Source: Fratercula arctica (Eukaryota > Chordata > Aves > Charadriiformes > Alcidae). Taken from it: DNA of 64,000 nucleotides. The number at the start of each line of letters is the position of its first letter. The first letter of the stretch is position 1. The stretch is from assembly GCA_947846985.1 (NCBI GenBank), contig CANTUZ010000004.1, positions 49,391,672-49,455,671 of the forward strand, written 5' to 3'. Shown one piece after another: positions 36,681-49,290 of the stretch. The position numbers were made by a program, and so were the translations under genes. The notes under the pieces were generated by a model. The model worked only from the letters and a program-made list of their open reading frames with translations, did no database searches and was not told the origin of the DNA.

Positions 36681-39600
36681 GCCCTTACCTATGATTCTGT
36701 ACCAAGTTTTTCCCTAATTTCAGCTGGGTGCAAAATTTTTCTCTACTTCTGGTCCCAGTGATTCTGTTATTCTCTCTTGACGTAACATAGGCTGAGGCAA
36801 TTTCTTTTCTGAGGAAGGTGAAAATATCTCATTATGTTAAACTGTAATCCTGAATTCCTTTGGGATGACCATAATGATATAAGTACAGCTATGATTTATT
36901 ATCCTCTGTGCCTAACGCATAGATGTCACACTCTACTCTTTGTTTGGAGTTCATTCATGCCATGCCCATGCATCACTTGCTCCTAACAAACTTGTGGATT
37001 CTGGATTTGGATTCACAATGTTCAAGGAGATCCACTGCCTTTGCAGCCTAATGCAGTTTTCTTCATCAGCCCTTTGACTCCCTCTGGATTTATTTTATGG
37101 ATATAAATAAAACTTATTCTGCAGTTCTTTTAAGTGTGCCAAATATAAGTGGGGAGAAAAAGCAACAGACATAGAAGCACAGAGAGTGGCAGGAAAAACC
37201 TTTTGTTTAATGGCAGGACTCCTGTGTGTTTTTATACCAAAGCTCTGTTTGTCCGAACTTATGACAATTTCTTAGTTTTAACCTGGCTGGTGCAAAGTTG
37301 TTTTCTAGCTTGTGAGGTGCTTTTATGAGTCTGTGAGCAGTCTGATGTCTATCTCAATTATTTGTATTATCGCTATTAATTGTAGCTACCCAACTGCCAT
37401 TTTAACTGTCTGCTGGGATAATGCAATATTCTTGCAGCGTGAGATCAGGACAGCTATGCAAAGCTGGAGGAAGAAAGCTCCTACCTCTCAGGAAAAAGCA
37501 GCAGGTTTAATCCTAATCCTGCTGAAGTCCACTTATTACTGATTTCAAATGATCTGGTGTCCATGCAGGCCTTCCTTCAGGTCTATAGGACCTTCCTACA
37601 AATCCACATTTGTTCTACAAGTGGGTCTACAAATGTTCATTAGCCAGTACCAAGCCATATTAAATCCTTGGGTGTCCAGGGACAGATTTTGCAAGACAAT
37701 AATTGCTTGAAAATTCCCAAGTAATGGCAATTGGGATTTCCTCTTTATCCTGAAAAATAAACTGTTTAATTAAAAGGAAGAATGGAATTAAAATAATAAG
37801 GTGAAAAGACTCTTCAGTAGGTCATGCAGGCTATAATTTGTTGCTTGGCTCAGTGTGGTTCGATGAACTCTCCTGCCCTCAGTGGCTCAATTAGCTCCGA
37901 GTGTCTAGAGCAGTTTTGCAGCATTTCCTAGCTAGTGCAGTGGAAAGGTTTAATATGCTAACTAGAAATATGTGAGGCTTTCTTTTTTGATTTTCCTACA
38001 CAGACTCAGGGAGAGGCTACAAGGGGAAGAAGACAAACTCAGTAATTTTGATTTCTCCCTTGGAATGATGCTGTTTAAAAATTTGCTTAATCTTATCAGG
38101 CAGCCGGAGCATCTGCTGTCTCTGTTTGTGTTCCCTTACACAATTACAGGAAACAGAGGGAGTGGTGGAAATTCTGAGATGATCCTACCAGAAACAGTCA
38201 CTGGCTGAGCCAGCTGTCAAAGACCACCCTACAGTTCCTCTCTGCCTGGCTTCTGGTTTTCACCTCCAAATCCAGGTGGGATTTGAAGCTGATCTTTACC
38301 CTCTACAGGTCCATGGAGGAGAAGATTTTGGCTTTCTTTGACTTCAGTGGGGGGCTTCTGGACCCATTGGCAGGAGTACCACCTCGGTGCTCCCCTCACA
38401 TCCAGGACCCTCTCGCAAAATATAACAACTCTGAATTTCTCTGAAGTGTATCTGCATCAAAGTCTGAGTGTGATTATGAAAAACAAAAAAAGAAATCCTC
38501 AGATATTTTTACACACATGTCAGTGTCATTCGCACTGGACTGAGGACCTGGCAGCAGAGACGAGAAACCATGCCTGCATCCAGCAGAGTGCCCAACCCTG
38601 CAGTGCCTCAATAGCCTTTATGGTCCAAAATCAAGGTCCTTATGTCCCTGAAAGGTTGAGGTGTGATAGTCTAGTTGTCAAAAGAAAAGACAAGTTTGTA
38701 GGGAAAAGAGAAGATTTTTAATTAGATTACTTTATCTAGACAGAAATATATCGACAACTTGTTGGACACATAGGTCCCTCTTGAGGGCTGATCTGAAGAA
38801 GGACTTAAATCCCTTCAAAACGTGTCAGGTCAACTGTACAAGACAGGCTGTGTGCCCTGCAAACTGATGCTTAATTCCAGCTTTACTAGTTGCTACCTTT
38901 CTGAAGTTTGCCCATCACTGGCTGCCACAGCTAACACATGGGCAAACTAACATGTTGTCTTGATCACTGGGGAGGCGCGTGTGCTCGCAGCCCCTGTCGG
39001 ACAGTGAGGAATTAAAGCAAGCAGAGACCTCGGTGAAAGCACACTGTGGGACATGAAGAATAACAGTATTCATTGCTTTGAAGGAACCTGGCAGGATGGG
39101 CAGTTCCCCTCGTATTTTGGCACTCCTGCTTCTGATCTGGGGACCCTAAAGAACTGAGGGGAAAAGAAAGAAGAAGAGAGAAAAAAAACCCCAAACCCTT
39201 ATTATTCAGACTTTTAAAAACCTCCATCAAAGGGCTGGTTTGTGTTTTGGACGTGTCTCAATGTAGGTTGTCATTAGTGACTGACTAGCTATATTTGAAT
39301 AGATGCAAGTGACAACCCAGAGCCTTTTCCCAGCCTTTTTTTCACACTGGTATGTAGGAAAAAAAAGGTTCATTGCAGTCTAAAATACGTCTGCAGATGG
39401 TGTGCACTCCTTGGCTCCAGTTAGGGCTCAAAGTGAAACACCACAAAATGCCTATTGTTACTAACGCTTTCTGCCCTGCTACGGTAAGAAGCCCTGTTTG
39501 CTCTCAGCAGATTTGGATCCTGGTTCCTGTCCCTAATGTTTTCATATGAACTTTCTTGGATGGCGCACCAAACTTTCTGAGGTTTGCCAGTTTCTGATTA

Positions 39601-41361
39601 TAGGCTGGTTCTTGGGAATGGGGAAAAACCATAGTACCAATTCTCATCCTGCCCCAAATGTAGGCTGCATCCCAGGACTCCTGAGGTCAGCAGATCAGCA
39701 GCAGTGGATGTTAGAGGGAGTATGAAACCACAAGAACTCCGCTGAAGCCCTTGGAAGGTGGGTAAAGTTCATTGCTGTTACACTTCCAGTAAGTCAGGAA
39801 TTTGGATCTTGATCCACAGAAGCATTTAGGTCCCTGATTCCCAGTGGTTTCCCAGCTACGGTGCAGGTTAGGAGCTGAGTCACTAAATAACTGGTGGCTG
39901 TGAGCCCAGCGCCTCGGTGTGTTCAGATCTATTTAACATGAGTTGTGTTATTGCTGTATACTTAGGTCCTGGCTGTAATCTGGGCTCCTTGAAATAGAGA
40001 CAGAGACATTTAGGCTGGGATTTAGGTGGCCAAGTGTTGAAGTTTACAGTGTGGGTGCCTACATCAGAGCTGCAGGTGGTAGAAACAGTACAGACAATAC
40101 AGTTTCAGTACAGAGTGGGACATCATGAAATCTCCTGAGAAAGTCTCTTTCTCTTCACCAATTGCAAGGGAAACTGGAGTGACACTTGTGTTATTGATGT
40201 CTAAATTTCGGGAGGGCGTGTCCCATCCGGAATGGGAGGCAATCCCTTCTTCAAAGAGGCTGTCATACTGTATAGTCAAGACAGCTTGGGCTGGAAAGTG
40301 AAAAGCAGAGGCAGCAAATTTTAGTTTAGACCAGCCAGCAGAGCCAGGATTTGGTACCAACCACGTCAATTCTCAGGTTTGCTATCCACTCCCCTGCTGC
40401 TGCTCCCAGTGGTGAATATCTACTGATTCACACGTAGGACAATCTGGTCTTCTTTAAGCTGAGATCTTTAGAAGTGAGACATCCAAAGTCATTAGCCACT
40501 CCTGAAATCTTGGTCTATCTGGTTTTCTTTCTCATCCTCTTCCCCTTTCTCCTCTCACTCTCTGTCTCATTTGTTTTGATTGTATGAAATGCAAACTTTT
40601 CTCTCTTGCAGCCTTTGCCCAAGACTCTAGTAGGACACTTTTTCCTAACTTCCAGCATCTTTGGAGCAGATCAACAAGTTTTAGAAACCTAATTCTCCAG
40701 TGACAGTAAATTGGAACATTTCACCTGAGCTCAATAATGTTTTAAACCAGCTGAGTCTGCAGCCTTTTATCTTCTGTGATGTGTGTTGAACAAAGATGGG
40801 AAAACATGAAAATGTTTGCTGAATTTTGTTGTATGTATCATAGGAAGATTTTCGTTCATTTCTGAGTTATTCTGGAGAAAAAACGTGAACCATTGGTCTT
40901 TGCATATTTGGTTCAGATGCTGTCAGAGCAGATGGTGAGAGGGTATTTTTGCATCAGCCTCTCCATGTGCAATTATGTAGTTCAGTGCAACAGACCTTGA
41001 TTGCAGTCCGGGCCTGTGGCCGTTCCTGCAGTACACATGCTAGATGACAGCACATTTTCTTTTCTCACGTCAAATGCTGGGTGTGTTTCCATCCCTTAGA
41101 TAAACTTTATAGTGTTTCTATTTCCCTTTTCCCCATGGTACTGATTATCCCAGAAATAGATAGGAGCTGGAAAGCTCTGTTCTGGATCTGAACTATTCCT
41201 GTGTTGCATCTGGCATTGTGACTGGATCCATTTTGGGGCTGTGATAATTTTGTGTTTGCCCTTGTGCCAACTCTTCCGTTGTTAAGTCTTATTATTTTTT
41301 TTCCCCTTCATGAACTGGATTGATTTTTTTTTTTGTCAAGTACTTCTTGTTTGAAACTGCT
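36681..41361. other. Intergenic DNA, no gene recognised
   Basis: No exon or recent transposon is visible. Between about 39790 and 40060 short phrases such as GATCCACAGAAGCATTTAGG and GGGATTTAGGTGGCCAAG recall an old amniote palindromic element, but the match is too degraded to annotate. Open frames are short or lack domains. Confidence 0.5.
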
Positions 41362-41495
41362 TCTCCTCTCCTCTCCTCTCCTCTCCTCTCCTCTCCTCTC
41401 CTCTCCTCTCCTCTCCTCTCCTCTCCTCTCCTCTCCTCTCCTCTCCTCTCCTCTCCTCTCCTCTCCTCTCCTCTCCTCTCCTCTCCTCTCCTCTC
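41362..41495. repeat. (CTCTC)n pentanucleotide array
   Basis: About 27 nearly perfect copies of CTCTC on the plus strand (GAGAG on the minus strand) span 134 bases. All frames through it are open on both strands because the unit contains no stop, which explains the cluster of open frames here. It is a pure homopurine-homopyrimidine mirror repeat. Confidence 0.97.
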
Positions 41496-42631
41496 TTTCC
41501 ACTTCTGCATCCTCTTGACTCTCTCATTTGTTAAATTCTGATGGATCGTTTGCCCTGGGCTCACAACAGGGGCTGCCTGAACTGAGCCTCCTGCAGTTCT
41601 AACAGAGCAGCAGTGGTGCATGATGTTCTTTAGGGAAAAAAGAAGACAAAGGCAGTCTTTGAAGACAACTTAATCTTAAGCTTAGCCCTGCCTGAAGAGA
41701 AGCTTAAACCCTGGGTGAGATCCTCACCTGTTGATCACACAGAGCAATGTTTCCGTGTTGGATCTTCTACCCAGATGAGTGTGAGATATGTCTCCAAAGC
41801 TGTAGACCAAGCTGTAGATGATTGCCGACTTTGGTCTGTGTGAACACTGAGCAGAAAGACTTTGTGTGTGGCATGTGAAGGGAGTGAGAACATCAATAAA
41901 TGGATGTTCCTTGTTAAAAGAAAACCAGACGAGGAAAATATATACATGAGGATACATATAGCTCTATTTATTATGCATAGTCTGTAGCATGCCACATGGA
42001 AGCAGAATGTGCAAGTATCACACTGATCCTTATGAACTCTTTAATGGGACATTGGGGTCATCCAGCCAAAAGGAGACCACTGGTAACACCAGAGAGGTTG
42101 GGATGAAGCATGCTTAACTGGTTTCATGGGTAAGGCAGAAGCTGAAAGAGAGGGCTGGAAAGTTTCTTAGTGATGTTTGGACATATAGAAAATGGATGAA
42201 CCGCAGCACAAAAGGGGAGAGCACTGGGAGAAAAGAGAGGAAATTTCTAGATCAGGTCTTTGCGCCTTTATGTTCATGCCTTTGTGATTAGCTAATGCCT
42301 GTGGAGATGATGGCATAAATGTTTCACCTTCTTTTTGTTGTTTGTTTGTTTCAAGAAAGATGTGTCTGTGGTTAGTACAGAGTCATAAACCAGAAAAGAC
42401 ACATCCGAAGTAAGCGCCCAGTGGCCAGAATGGGCTAGAAATGGAGTGATTGCAAAGGGGCAACACAGCACAAAGTGTCACCAGAATCCTGGACTTCAGG
42501 GATGTAGTGTCCCTTCCCTGCACAGCATGCAGCCATCGCCAGAGCACCATGCTGCCTGCCTCGCTCTCCAGGATTCAACCTAACAGTTCTGCAGACTTCT
42601 TATGGCATTGTTTTCCCCAGTTCGGCACTTC
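41496..42631. other. Intergenic DNA between the CTCTC array and the LTR
   Basis: No gene is seen. A short TTGTTTGTTTGTTT run lies at about 42338. Otherwise this is ordinary AT-rich sequence. Confidence 0.55.
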
Positions 42632-42636
42632 CCAGG
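42632..42636. repeat. Left target-site duplication of the LTR
   Basis: CCAGG abuts the TG terminus of the LTR. The right flank has CCGGG at 43207-43211, a 5-bp duplication with one mismatch. A 5-bp size suits ERVL-type or some class I elements. Confidence 0.5.
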
Positions 42637-42762
42637 TGTCACGGTTTAACCCAAGCCAGCAGTTAAGACCATGCATCCATTCACTCACTACCCCACTTGC
42701 GATGAGGGAGAGAATCAGAAGGATAAAAGTGAGGAAAAACTTGTGAGTTGAGATAAAGACAG

Positions 42763-42768
42763 TTTAAT
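42763..42768 (-). terminator. LTR polyadenylation signal (ATTAAA)
   Basis: On the minus strand the sequence reads TTATTAAACTG within the LTR, about 160 bases downstream of the TATA box. The hexamer ATTAAA is the common variant signal. Confidence 0.6.
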
Positions 42769-42924
42769 AAGTAAAGCAAAAGCTGTGCACACAAGCAAAG
42801 CAAAGCAAGGAATTAATTCCCTGCTTCCCATCAGCAGGCAGGTGTTCAGCCATCTCCAGGAAAGCAGGGCTCCATCATGTGGAGCATAACTCTGAACATT
42901 TCCCCTTTCCTTCTTCTTCCCCCA

Positions 42925-42936
42925 GCTTTATATACT
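42925..42936 (-). promoter_or_regulatory. LTR TATA box
   Basis: AGTATATAAAGC on the minus strand is preceded by TGACATCA (CRE/ATF-like) at 42942-42949. It would drive transcription leftward, away from the 60 kb region and towards 42.6 kb. Confidence 0.65.
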
Positions 42937-43206
42937 GAGCATGATGTCACATGGTATGGAATATCCCTTTGGTCAGTCGGAGTCAGCTGTCCTGCTGTGT
43001 CCCCTCCCAAATTCTTGTGCACCCCCAGCCTGCTCACTGGTGGGGTGGTGTGAGGAGCAGAAAAGGCCTTGACTCTTTGTGAGCCCTGTTTAGCAATAAT
43101 GAAAACATCCCTGTATTATCAACACCGTTTCCAGCACAAATCCAAAACATAGTCCCATACTAGTTACTATGAAGAAATTAACTCCACCCCAGCTAAAATC
43201 AGCACA

Positions 43207-46200
43207 CCGGGGCTTAAAGCCAATTAGGCAAAAACGTAATGTTTCAGGATGCAAAACTATGTGCCGTGGCACATGGGACGGGGAGCTGGGTCTTTTTGCT
43301 CCTCTCTGATTGCTGCACTAAAAGAATGTCAGGGGGGAAGGAGCATCTGCCTGAGGTAGGAAGAGTGACCCCTCTGAACAGCTACTACCACCACAAATAC
43401 ATGACATGAAGCCCGTGGAACTGGCCACGCTGCTCCAGCTGTTCCTTTTGAGATGTTTTCCTTCTCTAGAACATAAGACAAAAAAGGAAGGCAACCCTTT
43501 GCCATATTCCCAAATGATCTACCATATTCCCAAATGTTCAGGAAATTGGATCAAAAGGTGAGCGGAGCTGAGCTGTGTCTGCCTCTGCTTTGTCAGCATA
43601 AAGGTCCTGGGGCCATAGCCTGCAAGCGTGCCGTGTGGTGCAGGGAACCCCCATGGACTGTAGGGCAATGACACTAATAGGGGTTAAGAAGTAATGGACT
43701 GCTTCTTCAGCATGGTGGTCCAGGGATAATTTATAGAGTATCTTGCCACCTATGAGCCCATACTGACTTTCCTGTGGATGATTTTAGACACATGATATTT
43801 TCCAGTTGCTCCTTGGGTACCTGGAAAGCCACGTCTCTCCTTCTGCCCTTCCCAGGTGACCATAACTTCAGTCTCCAAGGCAACTGCTGCTTTGGAGGCT
43901 CGATCAGGTTGAACTTGGGGCATCTTCTGCCAAGGAAGGCAGGATCTTGTCCATGATTTGCAAAGCTCTTTCAGGTCCTTGAGATGCAATTATTATTTTG
44001 AGTCTATTGTGAAATCTTGAGGGTCGTGACTCAAGAAATAATTGGCCGTATGGAAATAAGGATGAGTTAGTTCAGTAGGTGACAGGACTATCCAGCATTC
44101 ATCCAGTAATCATAACACTTTAAACACTAGATAAACAACAGCTATGGGAAGGACATAAACTCTTATGTTTCAGGGCATAACTATTGTGGGTCAGGAAGCA
44201 ATTCTCCTTTCAGGCCATTTATTCTGTAACTGGTGGCTGCAACTGGAGACAGACACTTTCAGAATCAATAACCCATGGCAGTGACACCTCTGATTGTTTT
44301 TTACTTCCAAGTTTTGCAGTGAATTCATTGGGATAAACAAACTTTTGTTTTCCTTTTGCAAATTCGACCACCTCCCAACTTCTTGTATTCCCATACTTTA
44401 TATTCTTCTTGGCACTAATTGCATGCTTTCAGTCAGAATGTTTCTCCTTTCCAAGACCGTAAGCCATGACTTGGGGGCACAGTCACATTTACATCCCTTT
44501 GCAGATGGCCTGTTTCTAGCACTGTCAGTCCTTGGGTTTTATTTTTTGCTGTCTTTCTTTATGCTGAGGGACAGACACTGCTCAGTGGTTCTTTGTGATT
44601 CTAATCTTTTTCATACAGTTTGAGGACCAATGAACTTGAAAAACAAGATCCCTTTCTCCTGGGAGAGAAGGCACCTGAATTTAGGCTTGTCTTTACCACC
44701 CACTAAGGATGTGCGTGACAGTTTAGAGGGGGCTGAGAGCAGTGTATTTGTCGTTGCTGTAATGCCCTTTGTTGTTTCCATATAGCTCCCATTTCTGTAG
44801 GCACCATCTGTTTGTTGGGAATTTTTTTCCCCCCCCATCATTGCAGGCTTCAGGAAATGCCATCTTGCCAGGTGGCATCTCTATTTGCTACTGCTACAGC
44901 AACTCTAGAAGCAGGTGCAGTTTGTGGCATAATGTAGCTTTGTGCCAGCCCATTACAAGCCATGGCCCATTCAGGCACTTGGATGGGGCTATTGCTTTAG
45001 CTCAGCGCCATTGGAGACGTGGGCATTGCTTCTGAAGTGCCACTGGCAGCTGACTTCTCACTTTGATTTATGCTAACCTTAGGGCTGCTGGTAATTACAT
45101 GCATGTTCTTGTATTCAGGAAGTTTATGCAGTCGCCAAGGAGCAGGGACTTCTTCATGCAACACCGGGAGGATCAATTGTTCATTTTGATGAGCATCTCA
45201 GACACTTTGGGGCATATGAAAAGGCCTGCCTGTGTGCTCCTTCTTGTGATGGCGGAAGGGCTGGTAGAAGGAGAATTGATAATAATAGTGCAGCTCTGTT
45301 GTCCAAGAGTTTCTGAACTAATTTGCTGGTATTTCATCAGCCAAAATAGTGTGTGCAGAGCAATGGGTTTGCATAGTGTGATTCTGTGGCTCATTAACTG
45401 AGTTGGATGACCAGCTGGGATTTGTTGTCTTCTTAGCATCCCTTACAAGCAGTGCAAGGGGTAGAATAGTCAATACACATATTTTCCATGGCACTTCATC
45501 TACCTTCTTCAACTGAACCCAAAGGGCCACATTAGAAAAATGGTCAAAAACTCTTTTCATACTGGTGCTTTCTCTGTGAGTGCCCAAAAGATATAATTTT
45601 GCTGGTGTCTCACATGGGAATATCTGTTCTGGTCTGGGCAGTGACCATTAACTTTTCTCTTCTAAGCTACCAAAGATTTCATATTTTAGATAACAATTCT
45701 TCTAACAAATTTGTAGACTCTCATCAACTTTTTCATTTTCCTGCACTGCTGGAAAAGACTGGATGCAGACAGGTGACTAAAGAAGGGTTTTGCTGGCCTT
45801 AGCACATGGTGGTGTTGTATTATAAGTCCTTGGGTAGCAATATCCTCTTTTTTGCTGCTGCTCAAAACAAATTTGTAAGGAAATATTAAGAATGTAGACC
45901 AAATTCAGAGATTAAGTGGGAGCTTCCTTTTGAATCATCTACAGATGCTCAGGGGAAAAGCATATGAAGAGCTTTTCATCTGGTGAAACTCAAACGTCGA
46001 GGAAACGTAAGTGACAAAATCTTTGCTTTCTCTCTAATTCGACTTTCTACCCTTGCATATCCTTCCCACTATCTGTAAAGCACAGTATAAGTCCAGTGCT
46101 GTGATGTAAGTGACAATAGCTCTTAACAAGACCAGTTATTCCTAATAGCACATGGCCTGCTAAAGCTAGGAAACCTCAACAATGGAATAGTGAGGCTTCC

Positions 46201-49112
46201 CACCTTCCCCTCACCATGAAGTGAAGCAGAAGTTGGTGTGTTTGCACCTCATCCTCACTTGCATGGACAGTCAGGGCATCTTATATCTGCTTTTCTCTTA
46301 CCGCCCTGCTGCAAGCATCAAAAATGCCAAAGTGGGTCCCTACCTTGAAGCAAAGCTGAGGTCTTCCCTAACATTCCCTCAGCCCATCCACACTCTTAGC
46401 CTCATTTGTCACATCCAACGTAGCATTTCCATATGCAAATGAATACCAGATTGCTGGCTCCTTTGCCCTGCCCCAAGTCACCAGGTGAGTGTGCAGAGCA
46501 GACTCCTGGGGGCTGCTCGTATTTCATGTGTCAGATTAATCCCCTGCAAAGAACACCTGGGCCGGACTCCTTAAAGCCATTAAACCTGGAAGGCAGTACA
46601 CTAATTTTCCCCAGAAACCATCTCTTCTGTCACTGTCAAGAACATCCTCCCAGTCCTTCACGGGTGCCAGCAAAGCTGTAAACATGGAATCTATTACAGT
46701 CTTTTAGCATCTTTGTTTACAGCTGCCCTAAATACATTCACCTCAGCACCTTCCCCACATTGCCCCAGTGCACAAATACTCCTTTTAATACAACTCGTCA
46801 TGCCAGTAGAGATAATTTGCTAGATTTGTTTATTTTTTAAATTGCACAGAGTGCTTGGACTTGAGAGACAAAGATGAGCCTAGAAACACTGTCTTTGTAG
46901 AAAATTTGGTTGGGGTTTTTTTTTTTTTTTATTAAGTTGTTTTGTTTCTTCAAAATAAATCCCAAATTAAGGGTACCTGACAAGTCTTGTTCCTCTTTCT
47001 GGGCCTGATCTTAAGTGCCACGGAACTGTTGAAATAATTGCCCTTGGCCCAAGAGGCTTTGGATTAGGTCTTTTATTAATTTTCATTTCTCCTCAGCATT
47101 TAGGTTCATGTTAATACACAGACATGTTATTAAATGGGTTGTAAGCAGAGTTGGTAATGCCCCTAATAAAGGTTCAATAATGATTTTAACCTATGTGAAA
47201 AGAAGGATTATGTGATCATTCCCTCTGCCCATCCGTCTTCATTTTTTTTTAATCACTAGGCTAATTGAAAACTGGTTTTGAGAGAAGGGGGAAGATCTCT
47301 AATACAAAAAAGTTCCTGCAAGTTCTGTGAAACTTGATGGCTGAGTAGAGGATAGAAATGCACGAAAGTGTCCTGAAAATGGGGAGAAGAGGTCAAACTT
47401 CGTCATGTCCAGTCTGTCTGTAAACACATGGCTCAGGACAAACCACAGTGTATTTTGTTGCTAATCCAGTGGGGCAGAGCAGGAGGCATGGGGGGAACGA
47501 GGGGGTTATGTTAGCAGCCAAAGACTGCATGTTGAGGAGAAACCACATTTCCTCAGTCTCGCTGTTCAAGGAACAGCTTGCTTAACGTGGGCAAAAGAAT
47601 GTATTTTTCCCTTGCCTTATGCACAAAATCCCCTGAAACGTTTTGTCTCAAATTGACGTGAAACATTTAGCCTGCAGCAGATATCCGGAGCATAACATTT
47701 CAGCCCACATAGCTAAAGTCTGGCAAAATAGGAAGTGATTGAAAGTAGGGTCTGTTCCAAGGCCATTCAGGAGGATACCAAGAGCTGAAGGTATATACCA
47801 AGCTCTGCTACTTGTTTTACCCATGCCTGACTGCTTCTGCAAAATATCATTGAATTGCTGGCTATTATGGCCATCCTCCACTCCAGACAGATAGGTCTGA
47901 ATTCAAGCAATAGAAGCTGTTTGCCAAAACAAAAGCTGTACCGAGGCTCTTCAGAAACTGAGCTGTGCTGCCTGAGGTGTTTCACTGGCAGCAGAAGGAA
48001 AACCTGGGGTCAGGATATTGTTTTGGTTGAGTTTTGTGTGTGTAAAAGCAAATGTTCCAGAAACATGAGAGAAGGAGAGAGGAGATGGTAGCAGAAAGCC
48101 TAGAGCTGCCACAAATCAGTTCTGCGTGTAACCCCAGCTGACCGCTAAGAGAGAGTTTTGAGTATAGAGTTGACCAGAAAAAGAGACCGAGAAGACAGGG
48201 AGCGGCTGCTCTTTACTCTTTGATTCCCACTATGCCCAGAGGAAAACGAGAACATGAACTTTCTTTGCAGATAAACAAGACTGCATCAAAAAGACTCAAC
48301 TTATCAACTTTCATAATGGAAATATTCCCCATGATCCTAAGTATCAGCACTGTACTTTGGCCAAATGATATTGCACTACATCTACATATATATGAAAGAT
48401 ATGTATACATTTAAAATAAAAGAAAGCCACTCTGGACTAAGTGTCACTTCACAGGTTTTTTTGAGAGAATTCTACTTGAATTTATTTCTTATTTATACTT
48501 GAGTTTATGCCCATTTGTCATGTTGGGTGAGATACATGTGATCAAAAGTAGATGCATGGAGCATAGATATTTCCATCTGAGAGGGACTTTACAGCTGCCT
48601 TTTTTATTTTTTATATCCAGGGTATAATTCTTAATCTTAAAATACACCTCTAAAGTAGGTCAGACAAGTGTCTCCTTAAAAATCATCTATTGAAGAGCGC
48701 GAGGGTGGCCAGCTCTACCTTGTAGACATCTGAAATTAGGTGAAATGAATTTCTCCCCTACTGATCACCAGGTATGTGGAGCCCTAATGCCTGCGCTGGA
48801 GTGGGTGGTCTGACCTGTCAGGTCCTGGGCTGGATGACAGGGCTGTTTGCAAGTGGTTTCCACGAGCTGTCTGTGTAGTTTCCTTTGCAGCCAAACTTTA
48901 GCTTTTTATGCCCTAGATGGTGGTGGGACACTCCAGCCCTGACTGTATGCTTGTTTTTCTGCAGGAGATGTGCATGATGTGTCTCACTTCTGCATTTTAG
49001 CAACCCAGCCGCTGACCCTGGGCTCTGTTTTGCTGTCTGTGGGCTGACTGGTGCCACTGGGTTTGAAGTGTTGTCCATTAACCCAGCTCCAGCAGGCTTG
49101 CAAAGGAAGGAC
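43207..49112. other. Intergenic DNA, no gene recognised
   Basis: The right target-site duplicate CCGGG begins this stretch. No exon is supported. It contains a 20-bp near-tandem duplication at 43502-43536 and a T-rich run at about 46917-46930. An AT-rich segment at about 47030-47230 has several TTATTAAT-type cores and could be a noncoding conserved element. Confidence 0.5.
43502..43536 (+). repeat. 20-bp tandem duplication
   Basis: CCATATTCCCAAATG occurs at 43502-43516 and again at 43522-43536, with five bases between. It is a simple local duplication. Confidence 0.88.
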
Positions 49113-49290
49113 GGTGGTGTGGTGAGAGCACCCCACTGGGTGGCAGGAGATCTGAGCTCGACTCTTCACTCTGCCACAAAAAAGTATCACTGTTGATCTT
49201 GGGCGAGTTTCGTATACTCTTTGCTCCACCACAGTTTCCCCATCTGTAAAATGTGAATGATTTTTACCTACCTGGCTGAAAACTGAGGAC
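49113..49290 (+). mobile_element. MIR-type SINE relic
   Basis: This shows the whole order of a MIR element on the plus strand. GGTGTGGTGAGAGCACCCC is the tRNA-like start, CTCTGCCAC comes next, then CTTGGGCGAGTT, then CACAGTTTCCCCATCTGTAA with AATGTGAATGA, and finally TTTTACCTACCT. MIR is a tRNA-derived SINE family that was active in early amniotes. Copies in birds are few and old, so this well-preserved one is notable. Confidence 0.78.

Larger units (their letters stand above)
42637..43206 (-). mobile_element. Solo LTR of an endogenous retrovirus
   Basis: A 570-bp element is bounded by TGTCACGG at the left and CAGCACA at the right, giving TG...CA ends on both strands. In minus orientation it has the expected order. 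A CRE-like TGACATCA (42942-42949) comes first, then the TATA box AGTATATAAAGC (42925-42936), a central R region, and an ATTAAA polyadenylation signal (42763-42768), ending GGTTAAACCGTGACA. No gag, pol or env sequence flanks it, so it is a solo LTR left by recombination between two LTRs. The type is very common in neoavian genomes as I recall it; class assignment (ERVL against ERVK) is uncertain. Short open frames inside it are not genes. Confidence 0.9.

Noticed and set aside
41292..41621. Several overlapping Arg/Glu/Gly-rich or Ser/Leu/Pro-rich frames
   Set aside because: All are readings of the stop-free CTCTC array.
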